Shown here: positions 1 through 7,505 of the stretch, in pieces
Position numbering within the stretch: position 1 is the first letter of the stretch
How the letters are laid out: every line of letters starts with the position of its first letter
Origin: Spirochaetaceae bacterium
GTDB lineage: Bacteria; Spirochaetota; Spirochaetia; DSM-27196; SKKC01
Assembly: GCA_003554375.1 (NCBI GenBank)
Contig: PWGF01000229.1
Span: 1 to 10,685 of the forward strand
Direction of reading: 5' to 3'
DNA: 10,685 nucleotides
Program-made: the position numbers and the translations under genes
Notes under the pieces: model-generated
The model's input: only the letters and a program-made list of their open reading frames with translations
The model's database searches: none
Told to the model about the DNA's origin: nothing

Positions 1-258
1 CGAGATCGCCGGGAAACCAAGAAACTTGTTCGCCGCCTGCGACAGCGGGAAGAACAGATCGTCTCAACCCTTGAAGACTTGGATGCTAAGCGAGAGCAGA
101 TCGAGCACGAGCTGGCGGACCCGTCAGTCTATACCGACGGAGATGCGAGCAGGCGCCGCGCTCACGAGCTACGCCGCTTGAGCGAGCGCAGTGAAGCCCT
201 TACCTCCGAGTGGGAGGAAGTCACCGAGGAGCTCGCTTCATTTGACGAAGACGAGTAG
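1..258 (+). CDS. ABC-F family ATPase, C-terminal fragment
   Basis: This is the last 85 codons of a gene that begins before the window; it is open from base 1 to the TAG at 256-258. The peptide is highly charged and almost entirely helical in character, with Glu, Arg and Leu spaced as in a two-stranded coiled coil. A short break (ELADPSVYTDGDAS) sits near the middle and resembles the turn in the C-terminal domain of Uup/EttA-like ABC-F proteins, which often reads LADPxxY. ABC-F proteins are soluble tandem ATPases that act on the ribosome and lack membrane segments. The ATP-binding cassettes are outside the window, so the subfamily cannot be named. The translation-related neighbours downstream fit. 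Another long coiled-coil protein cannot be excluded. Confidence 0.7.
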   Translation, partial: RDRRETKKLVRRLRQREEQIVSTLEDLDAKREQIEHELADPSVYTDGDASRRRAHELRRLSERSEALTSEWEEVTEELASFDEDE

Positions 259-348
259 GCTCCCCGTCTCCGCCTCTCCTTACACCGTGGGCACCGCCCG
301 CAACCCTGGGGAGGGAGATTGTCCACTAGTTGAAAGAGGATTGCTCAC

Positions 349-945
349 TTGCATAACCAACCGCGTGCACCGTATCGTATAGCCACTATGCGATTGCGTT
401 ATAATGCTCCCGTCACCCTCACCTTCTCGCTCGCAGCCGCGGTCATTCTCCTCATCGACCAGATTGTCGGCCGTGCGCTGACTCAGGCGGTGTTCTCGGT
501 TCCTCCAACCATGGGGTTTAACCGAGTTATCGACTTCGTGCGGCTCGTTGCGCACCCGCTGGGCCACGCCGACTGGAACCATCTCCTCTCCAATCTAGCG
601 TTCATATTGCTGCTAGGCCCTACGCTAGAAGAGAAGTACGGCGGGCCGGGCCTCTCGGTTATGATTCTTATCACTGCGCTCATAACCGGGCTGCTCAACG
701 TCCTTCTGCTCACAACCGGACTGCTTGGAGCCAGCGGAATCGTATTCATGATGATTCTTCTGATGAGTTTCGCCAACATCCGCCAGGGAGAGATCCCTCT
801 GACGTTCGTGCTCATCGTAGTTCTGTACCTCGCGCGGGAAGTAGTTGCCGCCTTCGGACAAGACGACATTTCCCAGTTCGCCCACATCGTTGGAGGAATC
901 ACCGGCAGCGTCTTTGGATTCCTGAAGACTCGGCGGCCTACTTGA
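349..945 (+). CDS. Rhomboid-family intramembrane serine protease
   Basis: The 198-residue product is a polytopic membrane protein with the rhomboid signature. HADWNHLLSN at 73-82 supplies the conserved His and Asn (H78, N82) that match the oxyanion-site pair of GlpG. GASG at 127-130 carries the nucleophile Ser129, and AHIVGG at 178-183 carries the catalytic His179. Hydrophobic stretches lie near residues 22-40, 80-90, 103-123, 127-142, 151-163 and 178-191, consistent with a six-helix core. Rhomboids cut transmembrane substrates within the inner membrane; the substrate here is unknown. I chose the TTG start because AGAGGA (335-340) lies 8 bases upstream. The in-frame ATG at 388 has no ribosome binding site but would still keep the whole core. 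The gene ends 29 bases before prfA and may be co-transcribed with it. Confidence 0.85.
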   Translation: MHNQPRAPYRIATMRLRYNAPVTLTFSLAAAVILLIDQIVGRALTQAVFSVPPTMGFNRVIDFVRLVAHPLGHADWNHLLSNLAFILLLGPTLEEKYGGPGLSVMILITALITGLLNVLLLTTGLLGASGIVFMMILLMSFANIRQGEIPLTFVLIVVLYLAREVVAAFGQDDISQFAHIVGGITGSVFGFLKTRRPT

Positions 946-974
946 AGACGCTTTGGTAGAAAGGTACCTCAACT

Positions 975-2042
975 ATGTTCGAAAAACTCGACGAAATCGT
1001 CACCCGGTACGAAGAGCTGGAGACCCTCATTGCCGATCCACAGGTGCTTGCGGATCAAGCACGATATAAGCAGCTACTCCAGGAGCACAGTCGACTTGCC
1101 GAGATCGTGGAAGCATATCGAAAGTACCGGGCAATCCAAGACCAGATCGCAGAGTCAAAGGATATTATCCAGGGTGAAAGGGATCCCGAAATGCGGGCAA
1201 TGGCGCAGGAGGAGCTCGAGTCTCTGGAGTCTCAACGCGCCGAGCTCGAAAGTACGTTGAAGTCCTTGCTCATCCCGCGCGATCCGATGGACTCCAAGAA
1301 CACGATTCTCGAGATCCGCGCCGGCACCGGAGGCGAGGAAGCAGCCCTCTTTGCAGCGGACCTATATCGGATGTACTCCCGATATGCCGAGTTCCGCAAC
1401 TGGAAGACTGAGATCATGAACTCAAATCCTACCGAAATCGGAGGATTCAAGGAGCTTACCGTCTCCGTGAGTGGAAAAAACGCGTACGGAGATCTCAAAT
1501 ACGAGAGCGGAGTCCACCGGGTTCAACGAGTTCCTACCACTGAGTCAGGCGGGCGCATTCACACCTCGGCGGTTACAGTGGCCGTACTTCCCGAAGTCAA
1601 AGAGACGGAAATCGAGATCAAGCCGGAGGACATTCGTATGGATGTCTTTCGGAGCTCCGGTCCCGGCGGGCAGAGCGTAAATACTACCGACAGCGCCGTG
1701 CGCTTGACGCATCTGCCTACCGGCACAGTCGTAAGTTGCCAGGACGAGAAGAGCCAGCACAAGAATCGAGCAAAGGCGCTTCGCATTCTGACCGCCCGGC
1801 TCTATGAGGCGGAGGAAGCTCGCAAACGTGCAGAGCGCGCCGAGGCACGGAAGAGCCAAATCGGTTCCGGTGACCGCAGCCAACGCATTCGGACGTACAA
1901 TTTCCCCCAGAACAGGGTTACCGACCACCGGATCAACCTTACGCTGTATAAGCTGGACTCGGTCTTGGAAGGCGATCTCGATGAGATAATCGAACCAATC
2001 AAGCTCCGCGTCCGCGAGGAAGAACTCCAGGCCCAGACGTGA
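975..2042 (+). CDS. prfA: Peptide chain release factor 1 (RF1)
   Basis: The 355-residue product has the full length of bacterial RF1. RF1 recognises UAA and UAG in the ribosomal A site and triggers peptidyl-tRNA hydrolysis. The N-terminal 100 residues are a charged helical domain. The stop-codon reading tripeptide is PTT at 187-189 within RVPTTESGGRIHTSA; this fits the RF1 PxT pattern and rules out RF2, which has SPF. The catalytic GGQ is at 231-233 within SSGPGGQSVNTT, the site methylated by PrmC. AGAAAGG at 958-964 precedes the ATG by 10 bases. The prmC start lies 7 bases after the stop, so enzyme and substrate genes are adjacent and probably translated from one mRNA. The identification is secure; the middle Thr of the PxT motif (often Ala or Val) is a minor variation. 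Confidence 0.97.
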   Translation: MFEKLDEIVTRYEELETLIADPQVLADQARYKQLLQEHSRLAEIVEAYRKYRAIQDQIAESKDIIQGERDPEMRAMAQEELESLESQRAELESTLKSLLIPRDPMDSKNTILEIRAGTGGEEAALFAADLYRMYSRYAEFRNWKTEIMNSNPTEIGGFKELTVSVSGKNAYGDLKYESGVHRVQRVPTTESGGRIHTSAVTVAVLPEVKETEIEIKPEDIRMDVFRSSGPGGQSVNTTDSAVRLTHLPTGTVVSCQDEKSQHKNRAKALRILTARLYEAEEARKRAERAEARKSQIGSGDRSQRIRTYNFPQNRVTDHRINLTLYKLDSVLEGDLDEIIEPIKLRVREEELQAQT

Positions 2043-2049
2043 GGCGCAT

Positions 2050-3111
2050 GTGACGGTACAGCAGCTACTCCGGGCAGGGGCCTCAATTCTCCGGGCCGGG
2101 CCGGATCCTGACACGGCGACACTGGATGCTCGCATCCTCCTCCAGCATACCCTGAACCTCACCCAAGAAGCGGTCTACACTCGTTACCTCGAAGCAGTCT
2201 CGCCGGAGCAAGCCGGCCGGTTCCGAGCGATGATCGCGGAGCGTAGGGGCGGGATTCCCGTTGCATACCTTACCGGGCTCAAGGAGTTCTACGGTCGGGA
2301 GTTCGGCGTGAACCGGCATGTGTTGATCCCCCGCCCCGACAGCGAAACACTGGTGGATGCGGTTCTTGAGCTGGCCCGGACCTCCGTTCCGGCCCGGGGC
2401 CCGGAGGCGGGCACTGTGCATTCCCCGGAGGACCGCCCCTTACAGATTCACGATGCCTGCACCGGCAGCGGTTGCGTTGCGATCACCCTTGCGGCCGAGC
2501 TCGAAGGGAAAGCGGAGATCTCCATGTCGGACATCAGTGCGGAAGCTGTATCCGTCGCCCGTGATAACGCGCGGCGCATCCTGGGATACGAGCTTCCTGC
2601 CGACGTAGCGGACTCTCTGGAGGCGATTCGCTCCCCGGTGGACATTGTGACGGCAAACCCGCCTTACGTCCCCACATCACAGGTCGCGCTGCTTGGAGGG
2701 CGTCCTTGCAACGCGCAAGAACGCTCCGCCGATGGCGCCCACCCCCGGCACAATCCGCCCCGCCACGCCGGAGAGCCAACCATGTCCCCTGCGCCCGACA
2801 AGCCGCGCACGCATGACTCAGTTCCCTCAGACCTTGCGACGAGCCGGCCACTTAACGTCGTTCCCCACTTTGGCGAACCGCGCCACGCGCTGGAGGGTGG
2901 TGAGAGCGGTCTTGAGGTAAGCTCTCGGATCGTTCACACGGCGGTGGAAAAAATTCGTCCAAACGGTTATCTTGTGCTAGAGACGGCTGATGAGCTTGCC
3001 GAGCAGCTGGTTGACTTGCTACGAGACCACGGGTTCGGCAATATCTTCACCCGAAGAGACTTAGCCGGGAGGATACGGGTCGTTGGAGGACGTCACGTAC
3101 GCAGCTTATGA
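2050..3111 (+). CDS. prmC: Release factor glutamine N5-methyltransferase PrmC
   Basis: The product (353 residues) transfers a methyl group from S-adenosylmethionine to the glutamine of the GGQ motif in RF1 and RF2. Recognisable parts are an N-terminal helical domain (about 1-90) that would hold the release factor, LIPRPDSE at 92-99, the SAM-binding loop DACTGSGCVAI at 135-145, and the substrate-glutamine motif NPPY at 203-206. The protein is longer than usual for the family (about 280-300 residues). Most of the excess is a Pro/Arg/His-rich stretch at about 217-269 between NPPYVPTSQVALL and the conserved EPRHALEGGESGL; a smaller extra piece lies near 112-128. The start is GTG at 2050; the overlapping ATG at 2048 is followed at once by a stop. 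The 3' end overlaps rel as ATGA. Confidence 0.93.
   Translation: MTVQQLLRAGASILRAGPDPDTATLDARILLQHTLNLTQEAVYTRYLEAVSPEQAGRFRAMIAERRGGIPVAYLTGLKEFYGREFGVNRHVLIPRPDSETLVDAVLELARTSVPARGPEAGTVHSPEDRPLQIHDACTGSGCVAITLAAELEGKAEISMSDISAEAVSVARDNARRILGYELPADVADSLEAIRSPVDIVTANPPYVPTSQVALLGGRPCNAQERSADGAHPRHNPPRHAGEPTMSPAPDKPRTHDSVPSDLATSRPLNVVPHFGEPRHALEGGESGLEVSSRIVHTAVEKIRPNGYLVLETADELAEQLVDLLRDHGFGNIFTRRDLAGRIRVVGGRHVRSL
2698..2856 (+). other. In-frame insert of about 53 codons in prmC
   Basis: From memory of the family, about 16 residues normally separate the Val after NPPY from the conserved Glu-Pro that precedes the ALxGG segment. Here about 69 do. The extra residues (about 217-269 of PrmC) are rich in Pro, Arg, His, Ser and Asp, lack hydrophobic periodicity and look disordered. 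The reading frame stays open, and both flanks are normal PrmC sequence. A small inverted repeat, CTTGC-N5-GCAAG, begins near 2704. The boundaries are estimates made without an alignment. Confidence 0.6.
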
Positions 3112-5114
3112 TCTCGACGATTTCCGGACTCGAATCCAAACTCGCAGGCTACTCGGAGGAAGAGCGCAGCCGGATCCTACGAGCGGCTGAAGTATCTGAG
3201 TACCTTCACGAAGGGCAGGTTCGGGACAGTGGTGACCCATACATAGTCCATCCTCTTCAAGTCTCCGAAATCCTAATCGATCTGAACCTCGATGCAGACG
3301 CAGTCTCCGCAGCGCTCCTGCATGACGTGCTGGAGGACACCCGCATGACCCGTGCCGAGCTCCGGTCCGAGTTCGGGAAGCCGGTGGAGCTGCTTGTAAA
3401 CGGGGTGACCAAGATCGCGAACGTCAAGGCCAATAACAAGAGCGTGCAACAGGCAGAGACTATCCGGAAGATGCTCTTTGCAATGGTGAAAGACATCCGG
3501 GTAATCCTTATCAAGCTTGCGGACAAGCTCCACAATATGCGCACACTCGACTACAAGAGGCACGGGCGAAAGCATGAGATCGCACAGGAGTGTCTAGACA
3601 TCTATGCGCCCCTTGCCGGGAGACTCGGAATCTCCTGGCTCAAGGTGGAACTCGAGGACCTCAGTTTTAAGCATATCGCACCCCGTGAGTACGCGCGCAT
3701 AAAGGAGCACGTCTCCCAGAAGAAAGTCGAGCGAGCCGCCTATCTCGAACGGGTCCAATGGGAAATCAAGCGTGCCGCGGAGGAGGAAGGCCTTTCGGTT
3801 ACCGTCGAGACACGTGCGAAGCACTTCTACTCTATCTACGAGAAGATGCAGCGGCGCGGCAAGTCGGTAGACGAGATCTACGATCTACTGGGAATTCGCA
3901 TTCTGTGCTGGACAACCAGCGAATGCTATACGCTGCTTGGCCTGGTCCACAAGCTCTGGATGCCTATCGACGGGCGCTTCAAAGACTATATTGCAATGCC
4001 CAAGAGCAACCGTTACCAGAGCCTTCACACGACGGTTATGTGCTACGGCGGCCGCCGACTGGAGATTCAGATTCGTACCTACGAGATGCATCGGACGGCG
4101 GAATACGGAGTAGCCGCTCACTGGCTATACAAAGACGTTGCGGACTCCCGCACCAACGCCAGGGAGGAACTGTCCATCATCAACCACCTCCGGAGTCTCG
4201 GAGGCGTTCGCATTACCTCGAACGAGTTTCTTGAAGAGATCAAACGCGAGATCCTTAAAGACTCGATATACGTTTTCACTCCGAAAGGTGACGTCATCCA
4301 GCTACCGCGCGGAGCAACACCGATCGACTTCGCGTACCACATCCATACCGAGGTCGGCCATCGTTGCACCGGCGCAAAGGCGGACGGTCAGATCGTCCCG
4401 CTGAAGGAGCCGCTACGGAATACCCAAGTAGTCGAGATCCTAACCCATCCCAACGGCCGTCCCCATCTCAGCTGGCTCCGTGCAGTCCGCACTACCAGAG
4501 CCCGGCAGAAGATTCGCCACTGGCTGAACAGGCACGATGAATCGCTCATTCTCGATCAAAGCGTTGTCGCTCGGAAAAGGCAAGATGCCCCCCAGAAGGG
4601 CCCGCAAATCCGACGCCGCAAACGCCGCCCGTCGACGTCGACACCAGCTTCGGTTTCCGATGACTCCAAAGTGGGAGTACGGATCGAGAATGAGCGAAAC
4701 ATGATGATCCGTTTCGCCAACTGCTGTGCTCCGAAGACCGGGGACAACATCGTAGGGTATGTATCGCGGGGCCGGGGCATTATCGTCCACCGGAAGGACT
4801 GTCGCAACTTGCGTTCTATCTCCGACTTTGAGGAGCGCTCGGTTGAAGTCGAGTGGGAAACAATCAGCCCACGCGTAACACGGCGTTTCCGCGTGACCGC
4901 GCGGATAGGGACCAACCTCTTCTCGGAAATCGAAGGCGCAGTTAAGAAGTACAAAGGACACCTTATCGAAGGACGCCTTGAAGACAATGCGGACGACAAG
5001 TACCATGCTCGCTTCACCATGGAGCTGGAACGGACGGAAGACATCAAGCGTGTGATGAAGAGTATCCGGGCGGTGCCTACGGTTCTCAACATTACGGAGC
5101 TGGACACCCGTTAA
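3108..5114 (+). CDS. rel: Bifunctional (p)ppGpp synthetase/hydrolase (RelA/SpoT family)
   Basis: This 668-residue enzyme makes and degrades the stringent-response alarmone (p)ppGpp. The hydrolase HD domain spans about 25-180, with His48 in YIVHPL, His72-Asp73 and Glu76-Asp77 in LLHDVLEDT, and KLADKLHNMRTL at 137-148. The synthetase domain spans about 230-345, with RAKHFYSIYEKM, RFKD at 290-293 and EIQIRT at 319-324. RFKD is the motif of bifunctional Rel/SpoT enzymes; synthetase-only RelA has EFDD. A TGS domain follows (about 387-445), then a short basic linker, a zinc-finger-like region (RFANCC at 535-540, HRKDC at 561-565) and a C-terminal ACT/RRM domain to 668. The helical domain usual between TGS and the zinc finger is largely absent. 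The ATG overlaps the prmC stop, implying translational coupling; GGAGGA at 3085-3090 is rather far upstream. Confidence 0.95.
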   Translation: MISTISGLESKLAGYSEEERSRILRAAEVSEYLHEGQVRDSGDPYIVHPLQVSEILIDLNLDADAVSAALLHDVLEDTRMTRAELRSEFGKPVELLVNGVTKIANVKANNKSVQQAETIRKMLFAMVKDIRVILIKLADKLHNMRTLDYKRHGRKHEIAQECLDIYAPLAGRLGISWLKVELEDLSFKHIAPREYARIKEHVSQKKVERAAYLERVQWEIKRAAEEEGLSVTVETRAKHFYSIYEKMQRRGKSVDEIYDLLGIRILCWTTSECYTLLGLVHKLWMPIDGRFKDYIAMPKSNRYQSLHTTVMCYGGRRLEIQIRTYEMHRTAEYGVAAHWLYKDVADSRTNAREELSIINHLRSLGGVRITSNEFLEEIKREILKDSIYVFTPKGDVIQLPRGATPIDFAYHIHTEVGHRCTGAKADGQIVPLKEPLRNTQVVEILTHPNGRPHLSWLRAVRTTRARQKIRHWLNRHDESLILDQSVVARKRQDAPQKGPQIRRRKRRPSTSTPASVSDDSKVGVRIENERNMMIRFANCCAPKTGDNIVGYVSRGRGIIVHRKDCRNLRSISDFEERSVEVEWETISPRVTRRFRVTARIGTNLFSEIEGAVKKYKGHLIEGRLEDNADDKYHARFTMELERTEDIKRVMKSIRAVPTVLNITELDTR

Positions 5115-5130
5115 CGGTAAGAGTCCCCGC

Positions 5131-5144
5131 CGCCGGCGCCGGCG
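5131..5144. repeat. Perfect 14-base GC-only palindrome between rel and trmL
   Basis: CGCCGGCGCCGGCG is a perfect palindrome in the 104-base gap between the rel stop and the trmL ATG. A second perfect palindrome, CCGTTAACGG (5108-5117), spans the rel stop codon. Neither is followed by a T-run, so neither looks like an intrinsic terminator. In this GC-rich sequence the first may be chance; a protein-binding or RNA-structure role is possible but unsupported. Confidence 0.4.
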
Positions 5145-5218
5145 TGTCCCCACCGAAGAATTGCACCCGGGATGAGCAGCGAGCGGAATTAGAGCAAAGG
5201 TATAGTTACAGAGAGAGT

Positions 5219-5743
5219 ATGACAGCGAAAACTTCGACTGGCGCCCGAACGGAACAGCAGAGCCCTTCCAAGCTTCACATCGTGCTCGTGGAGCCCGAGA
5301 TCCCGGGCAACACCGGGAGCGTTGCCCGCACATGCGCGGCGACCGGCGCGGTCCTTCACCTCGTTCACCCCCTCGGGTTCATAATCGATGACAGCAGGCT
5401 GAAGCGAGCAGGGCTGGACTACTGGCACCTCCTGGATGTCCGGGAGCACGCGAATCAGCAAGCCGCCTTCGAGGATCTGGCCGACTTGCCGCTCTTCTAC
5501 CTCTCAACCAGCGGGGGTACCGCATATTCGGACGTGCGCTATCCGTTGCCTTGCGGCATCGTTCTTGGGCAGGAGACCTCCGGGCTTGACCGGCGGCTTC
5601 TCAAGAAGAACCCGGAGCACACGATCAGAATCCCGATATTGGCCGGCGCCCGCTCGTTGAACATGAGCAACGCGGCTGCTATTGTGGCATTCGAGGTGTT
5701 GCGTCAACACAACTTCCCCGGATTGGCTCGCGTGTTTCGATAA
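5219..5743 (+). CDS. trmL: tRNA (cytidine/uridine-34-2'-O)-methyltransferase TrmL
   Basis: From the ATG at 5219 the protein has 174 residues and matches the SPOUT-class enzyme that 2'-O-methylates the wobble nucleotide of certain leucine tRNAs, using SAM. Family marks are IVLVEPEIPGNTGSVARTCA at 21-40, LHLVHPLGF, RAGLDYWHL, GIVLGQETSGL at 113-123, and the trefoil-knot end IPILAGARSLNMSNAAAIVAFEVLRQ, in which RSLNMSNA matches the usual RSLNLSNA. About 17 residues precede the usual family start and look unconserved. An in-frame GTG at 5144 would add 25 more, and I reject it because it has no family similarity. The ribosome binding site is unclear: GAGAGAG at 5211-5217 is very close and AAAGG at 5196-5200 is distant. 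The gene sits between rel and proC on the same strand. Confidence 0.92.
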   Translation: MTAKTSTGARTEQQSPSKLHIVLVEPEIPGNTGSVARTCAATGAVLHLVHPLGFIIDDSRLKRAGLDYWHLLDVREHANQQAAFEDLADLPLFYLSTSGGTAYSDVRYPLPCGIVLGQETSGLDRRLLKKNPEHTIRIPILAGARSLNMSNAAAIVAFEVLRQHNFPGLARVFR

Positions 5744-5814
5744 CACGGCGGAGAATTGACCGGGCGAGCACGACGGCGACATCGTAGTGAATCACTCGGA
5801 AACCGGAGCATGCT

Positions 5815-6615
5815 GTGGCACACTATATCGTCGGAGTACTGGGATACGGGACAATGGGGCGGCATATCGCGCACGGCATTCGAGCTCGTGCATCAGATCT
5901 GGAGGCCGTAACGTATACCCGTTCGCAGGAGAGCCGCGACCGCGCTGCGTTGGACGGTGTACGAGATCTCTCCGAAGACCCGGGATCGTTCTTCGGCGCC
6001 ACGGATATCGTCGTTCTCTGCGTCAAACCCCAGGATCTTGTCAGCATCGGAGACACCCTCCGCGAATACACGCGCGGAACACGAATAGTGTCCGTGTTGG
6101 CGGGCACGCGGACGACGCAGGTCCGGGATCGCCTCGGAGCACGCTCCATCGCTCGGTTGATGCCGAGCATAGCCGCAAAAATCGGGCGCGGGACGGTAGG
6201 TGTTGCGGTATATGACGGTCCGCAGGACAACGAGTTCGCTCACCTCGTCCGCCGCATCGCGCAAGCAATCGGAACACCCGTTCAGATCTCGGAGTCGTTG
6301 ATGCCGGCTCTCACCGGGCTTTCCGGCAGCGGCATGGCGTTTGCTTTCCAATTTCTCCACGGATTAGCTTTGGGGGGCGTACACGAGGGCTTGAACTATG
6401 AACAAGCCACCTCGATCGCTGCGGAGATGCTTAGTGCTGCGGCGGCGTTGCTATCCGAAGAGACAAGCTCACCTTCGGACCTCGTTGCTCGTGTTGCCAG
6501 TCCGGGCGGGACGACGATTTCCGGTCTCCGCAGCACCGAGTCCGCCGGACTTACCTGTGCAGCCATGAATGCCGTAATCGCTTCCGCGGAGCGCGCTCGA
6601 GAGCTAGAACGCTAA
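5815..6615 (+). CDS. proC: Pyrroline-5-carboxylate reductase, divergent
   Basis: The 266-residue product is of normal length for P5C reductase, which uses NAD(P)H for the last step of proline synthesis. It has the Rossmann motif GYGTMG at 10-15, CVKPQ at 69-73, the substrate region TGLSGSGMAFAF at 167-178 and VASPGGTTISGL at 227-238. Several usually strict positions differ: the MPN-x-PA motif reads MPSIAA at 116-121, and GSGPAY reads GSGMAF. It may therefore be a divergent ProC or a paralogue with another imine substrate. The GTG start has GGAG at 5805-5808, 6 bases upstream; the nearby ATG at 5810 is in another frame. It lies 71 bases after trmL. The same frame stays open for 66 codons beyond its TAA, which is probably chance because the ProC fold is already complete. 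Confidence 0.88.
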   Translation: MAHYIVGVLGYGTMGRHIAHGIRARASDLEAVTYTRSQESRDRAALDGVRDLSEDPGSFFGATDIVVLCVKPQDLVSIGDTLREYTRGTRIVSVLAGTRTTQVRDRLGARSIARLMPSIAAKIGRGTVGVAVYDGPQDNEFAHLVRRIAQAIGTPVQISESLMPALTGLSGSGMAFAFQFLHGLALGGVHEGLNYEQATSIAAEMLSAAAALLSEETSSPSDLVARVASPGGTTISGLRSTESAGLTCAAMNAVIASAERARELER

Positions 6616-6703
6616 GCGGCGTGCTCCCACAGACGAATAGCGGCACCGGTACTCACCGAAATGCCGGCTCTTCGCCCGCCACTCGTTGCTTCAACAGAGA
6701 TTG

Positions 6704-6724
6704 CCTCCCGTCGGCGTGGGGAGG
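6704..6724 (+). repeat. Inverted repeat between proC and the UPF0173 gene
   Basis: CCTCCC (6704-6709) and GGGAGG (6719-6724) form a 6-bp stem with a 9-base loop in the 215-base gap downstream of proC. No T-run follows, so it is not a standard intrinsic terminator, though it could be a weak transcript-end or RNA-stability hairpin. The rest of the gap (6616-6830) shows no convincing promoter. An open frame of 52 codons (ATG 6661 to TAA 6814-6816) lacks a ribosome binding site and resembles no family I know. Confidence 0.35.
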
Positions 6725-6814
6725 TGGAACAGGAGATCTGGAACAGAAGAACTAGGACAGATCAGGTGCCTCAAGCAGAGGACAAAGACATCGATTACGC
6801 TCGAAAGAAGCGTT

Positions 6815-6822
6815 AAGGAGGT
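6815..6822 (+). promoter_or_regulatory. Strong ribosome binding site of the UPF0173 gene
   Basis: AAGGAGGT is a full match to the anti-Shine-Dalgarno complement and lies 8 bases before the ATG at 6831. It is the strongest such site in the window and suggests high translation of the hydrolase. It also fixes the start codon. Confidence 0.85.
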
Positions 6823-6830
6823 ACACGGAT

Positions 6831-7496
6831 ATGGACATAACGTTTCTCGGTCATGCAGGGTTCCTGCTCTCGGAGTCTGGAAATACCATCGCCATCGATC
6901 CATTTCTTTCCGGAAATCCTACGGCAGTACACAAACCGGACGAGATCAATTGCGATTACATCGCGTTGACTCACGGCCACGCGGATCACCTGGGTGATAC
7001 CGTCGCTCTGGCGCACCGGAACAACGCCACCGTCATCGCCGCGTTCGAGCTGGCAAACTACCTGGCTGACGAGCACGGCGTCCAAAACCTGGAACCGGCC
7101 AATCCCGGTGGCGCGGTACACACGGACTTCGGCTGGGTGGCGTTCACTCACGCTTTCCATTCCAGCTCATACGACGGCCGGTACACGGGGATGCCTTGCG
7201 GGTTGGTGATTCGAATGGGTGACGACACGTTCTACCACTGTGGCGACACCGGACTGTTCGGAGACATGCAGCTGTACGGCGAACTCTATAAGCCGGATGT
7301 TGCTGCAGTGCCGATTGGCGACCGTTTCACAATGGATGCCCGGCTTGGCACCCGTGCGGCCGAGCTGATCCGGCCACGCATCGCGATTCCGATCCACTAC
7401 GGCACGTTTTCGGCACTCGCGTCGTCGGCGGAGGGTTTTGCACCAGCCGGCGTCGAGGTCCGAGAACTCAAGCCGGGACACACGATCGCTATTTGA
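6831..7496 (+). CDS. UPF0173 metal-dependent hydrolase (metallo-beta-lactamase fold)
   Basis: The 221-residue cytoplasmic protein (no signal peptide or membrane segment) has the length and motifs of the UPF0173 group of the metallo-beta-lactamase superfamily. It opens with the group hallmark FLGHAGFLLSESG. THGHADH at 47-53 gives metal ligands His48, His50, Asp52 and His53. THAFHSSS (His107 and His110), HCGDTGLFGD (Asp139) and IPIHYGTF (His189) supply the remaining expected ligands. The full set suggests an active two-metal hydrolase. The physiological substrate of this group is, to my knowledge, not established, and nothing here reveals it. The gene is preceded by a 215-base gap and its own strong ribosome binding site, so it may be a separate unit. 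It is the last + strand gene before a convergent pair. Confidence 0.93.
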   Translation: MDITFLGHAGFLLSESGNTIAIDPFLSGNPTAVHKPDEINCDYIALTHGHADHLGDTVALAHRNNATVIAAFELANYLADEHGVQNLEPANPGGAVHTDFGWVAFTHAFHSSSYDGRYTGMPCGLVIRMGDDTFYHCGDTGLFGDMQLYGELYKPDVAAVPIGDRFTMDARLGTRAAELIRPRIAIPIHYGTFSALASSAEGFAPAGVEVRELKPGHTIAI

Positions 7497-7505
7497 CTCG
7501 ATAGT

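Noticed and set aside
259..348. Possible terminator between the ABC-F and rhomboid genes (CTCCCC ... GGGGAG)
   Set aside because: The arms are over 40 bases apart, with only a 4-bp hairpin between them, and no T-run follows.
400..405. Perfect TATAAT hexamer
   Set aside because: It lies inside the rhomboid coding sequence (Arg-Tyr-Asn-Ala), and no -35-like hexamer is found 16-18 bases upstream.
2691..2897. TGGAGGG at both ends of the prmC insert as possible insertion-site duplication
   Set aside because: The two copies are offset by 197 bases, lie in different codon phases, and are only 7 bases long, so chance is likely.
5201..5206. TATAGT, a -10-like hexamer before trmL
   Set aside because: No acceptable -35 at the right distance, and transcription would start at or beyond the ATG.
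5144..5218. Upstream GTG extension of trmL
   Set aside because: It adds 25 residues without family similarity, and the GTG sits in a GC palindrome with no ribosome binding site; the ATG at 5219 suffices.
4440..5333. 297-codon minus-strand frame opposite rel and trmL
   Set aside because: Long antisense frames are common in GC-rich genes; rel on the + strand matches its family end to end.
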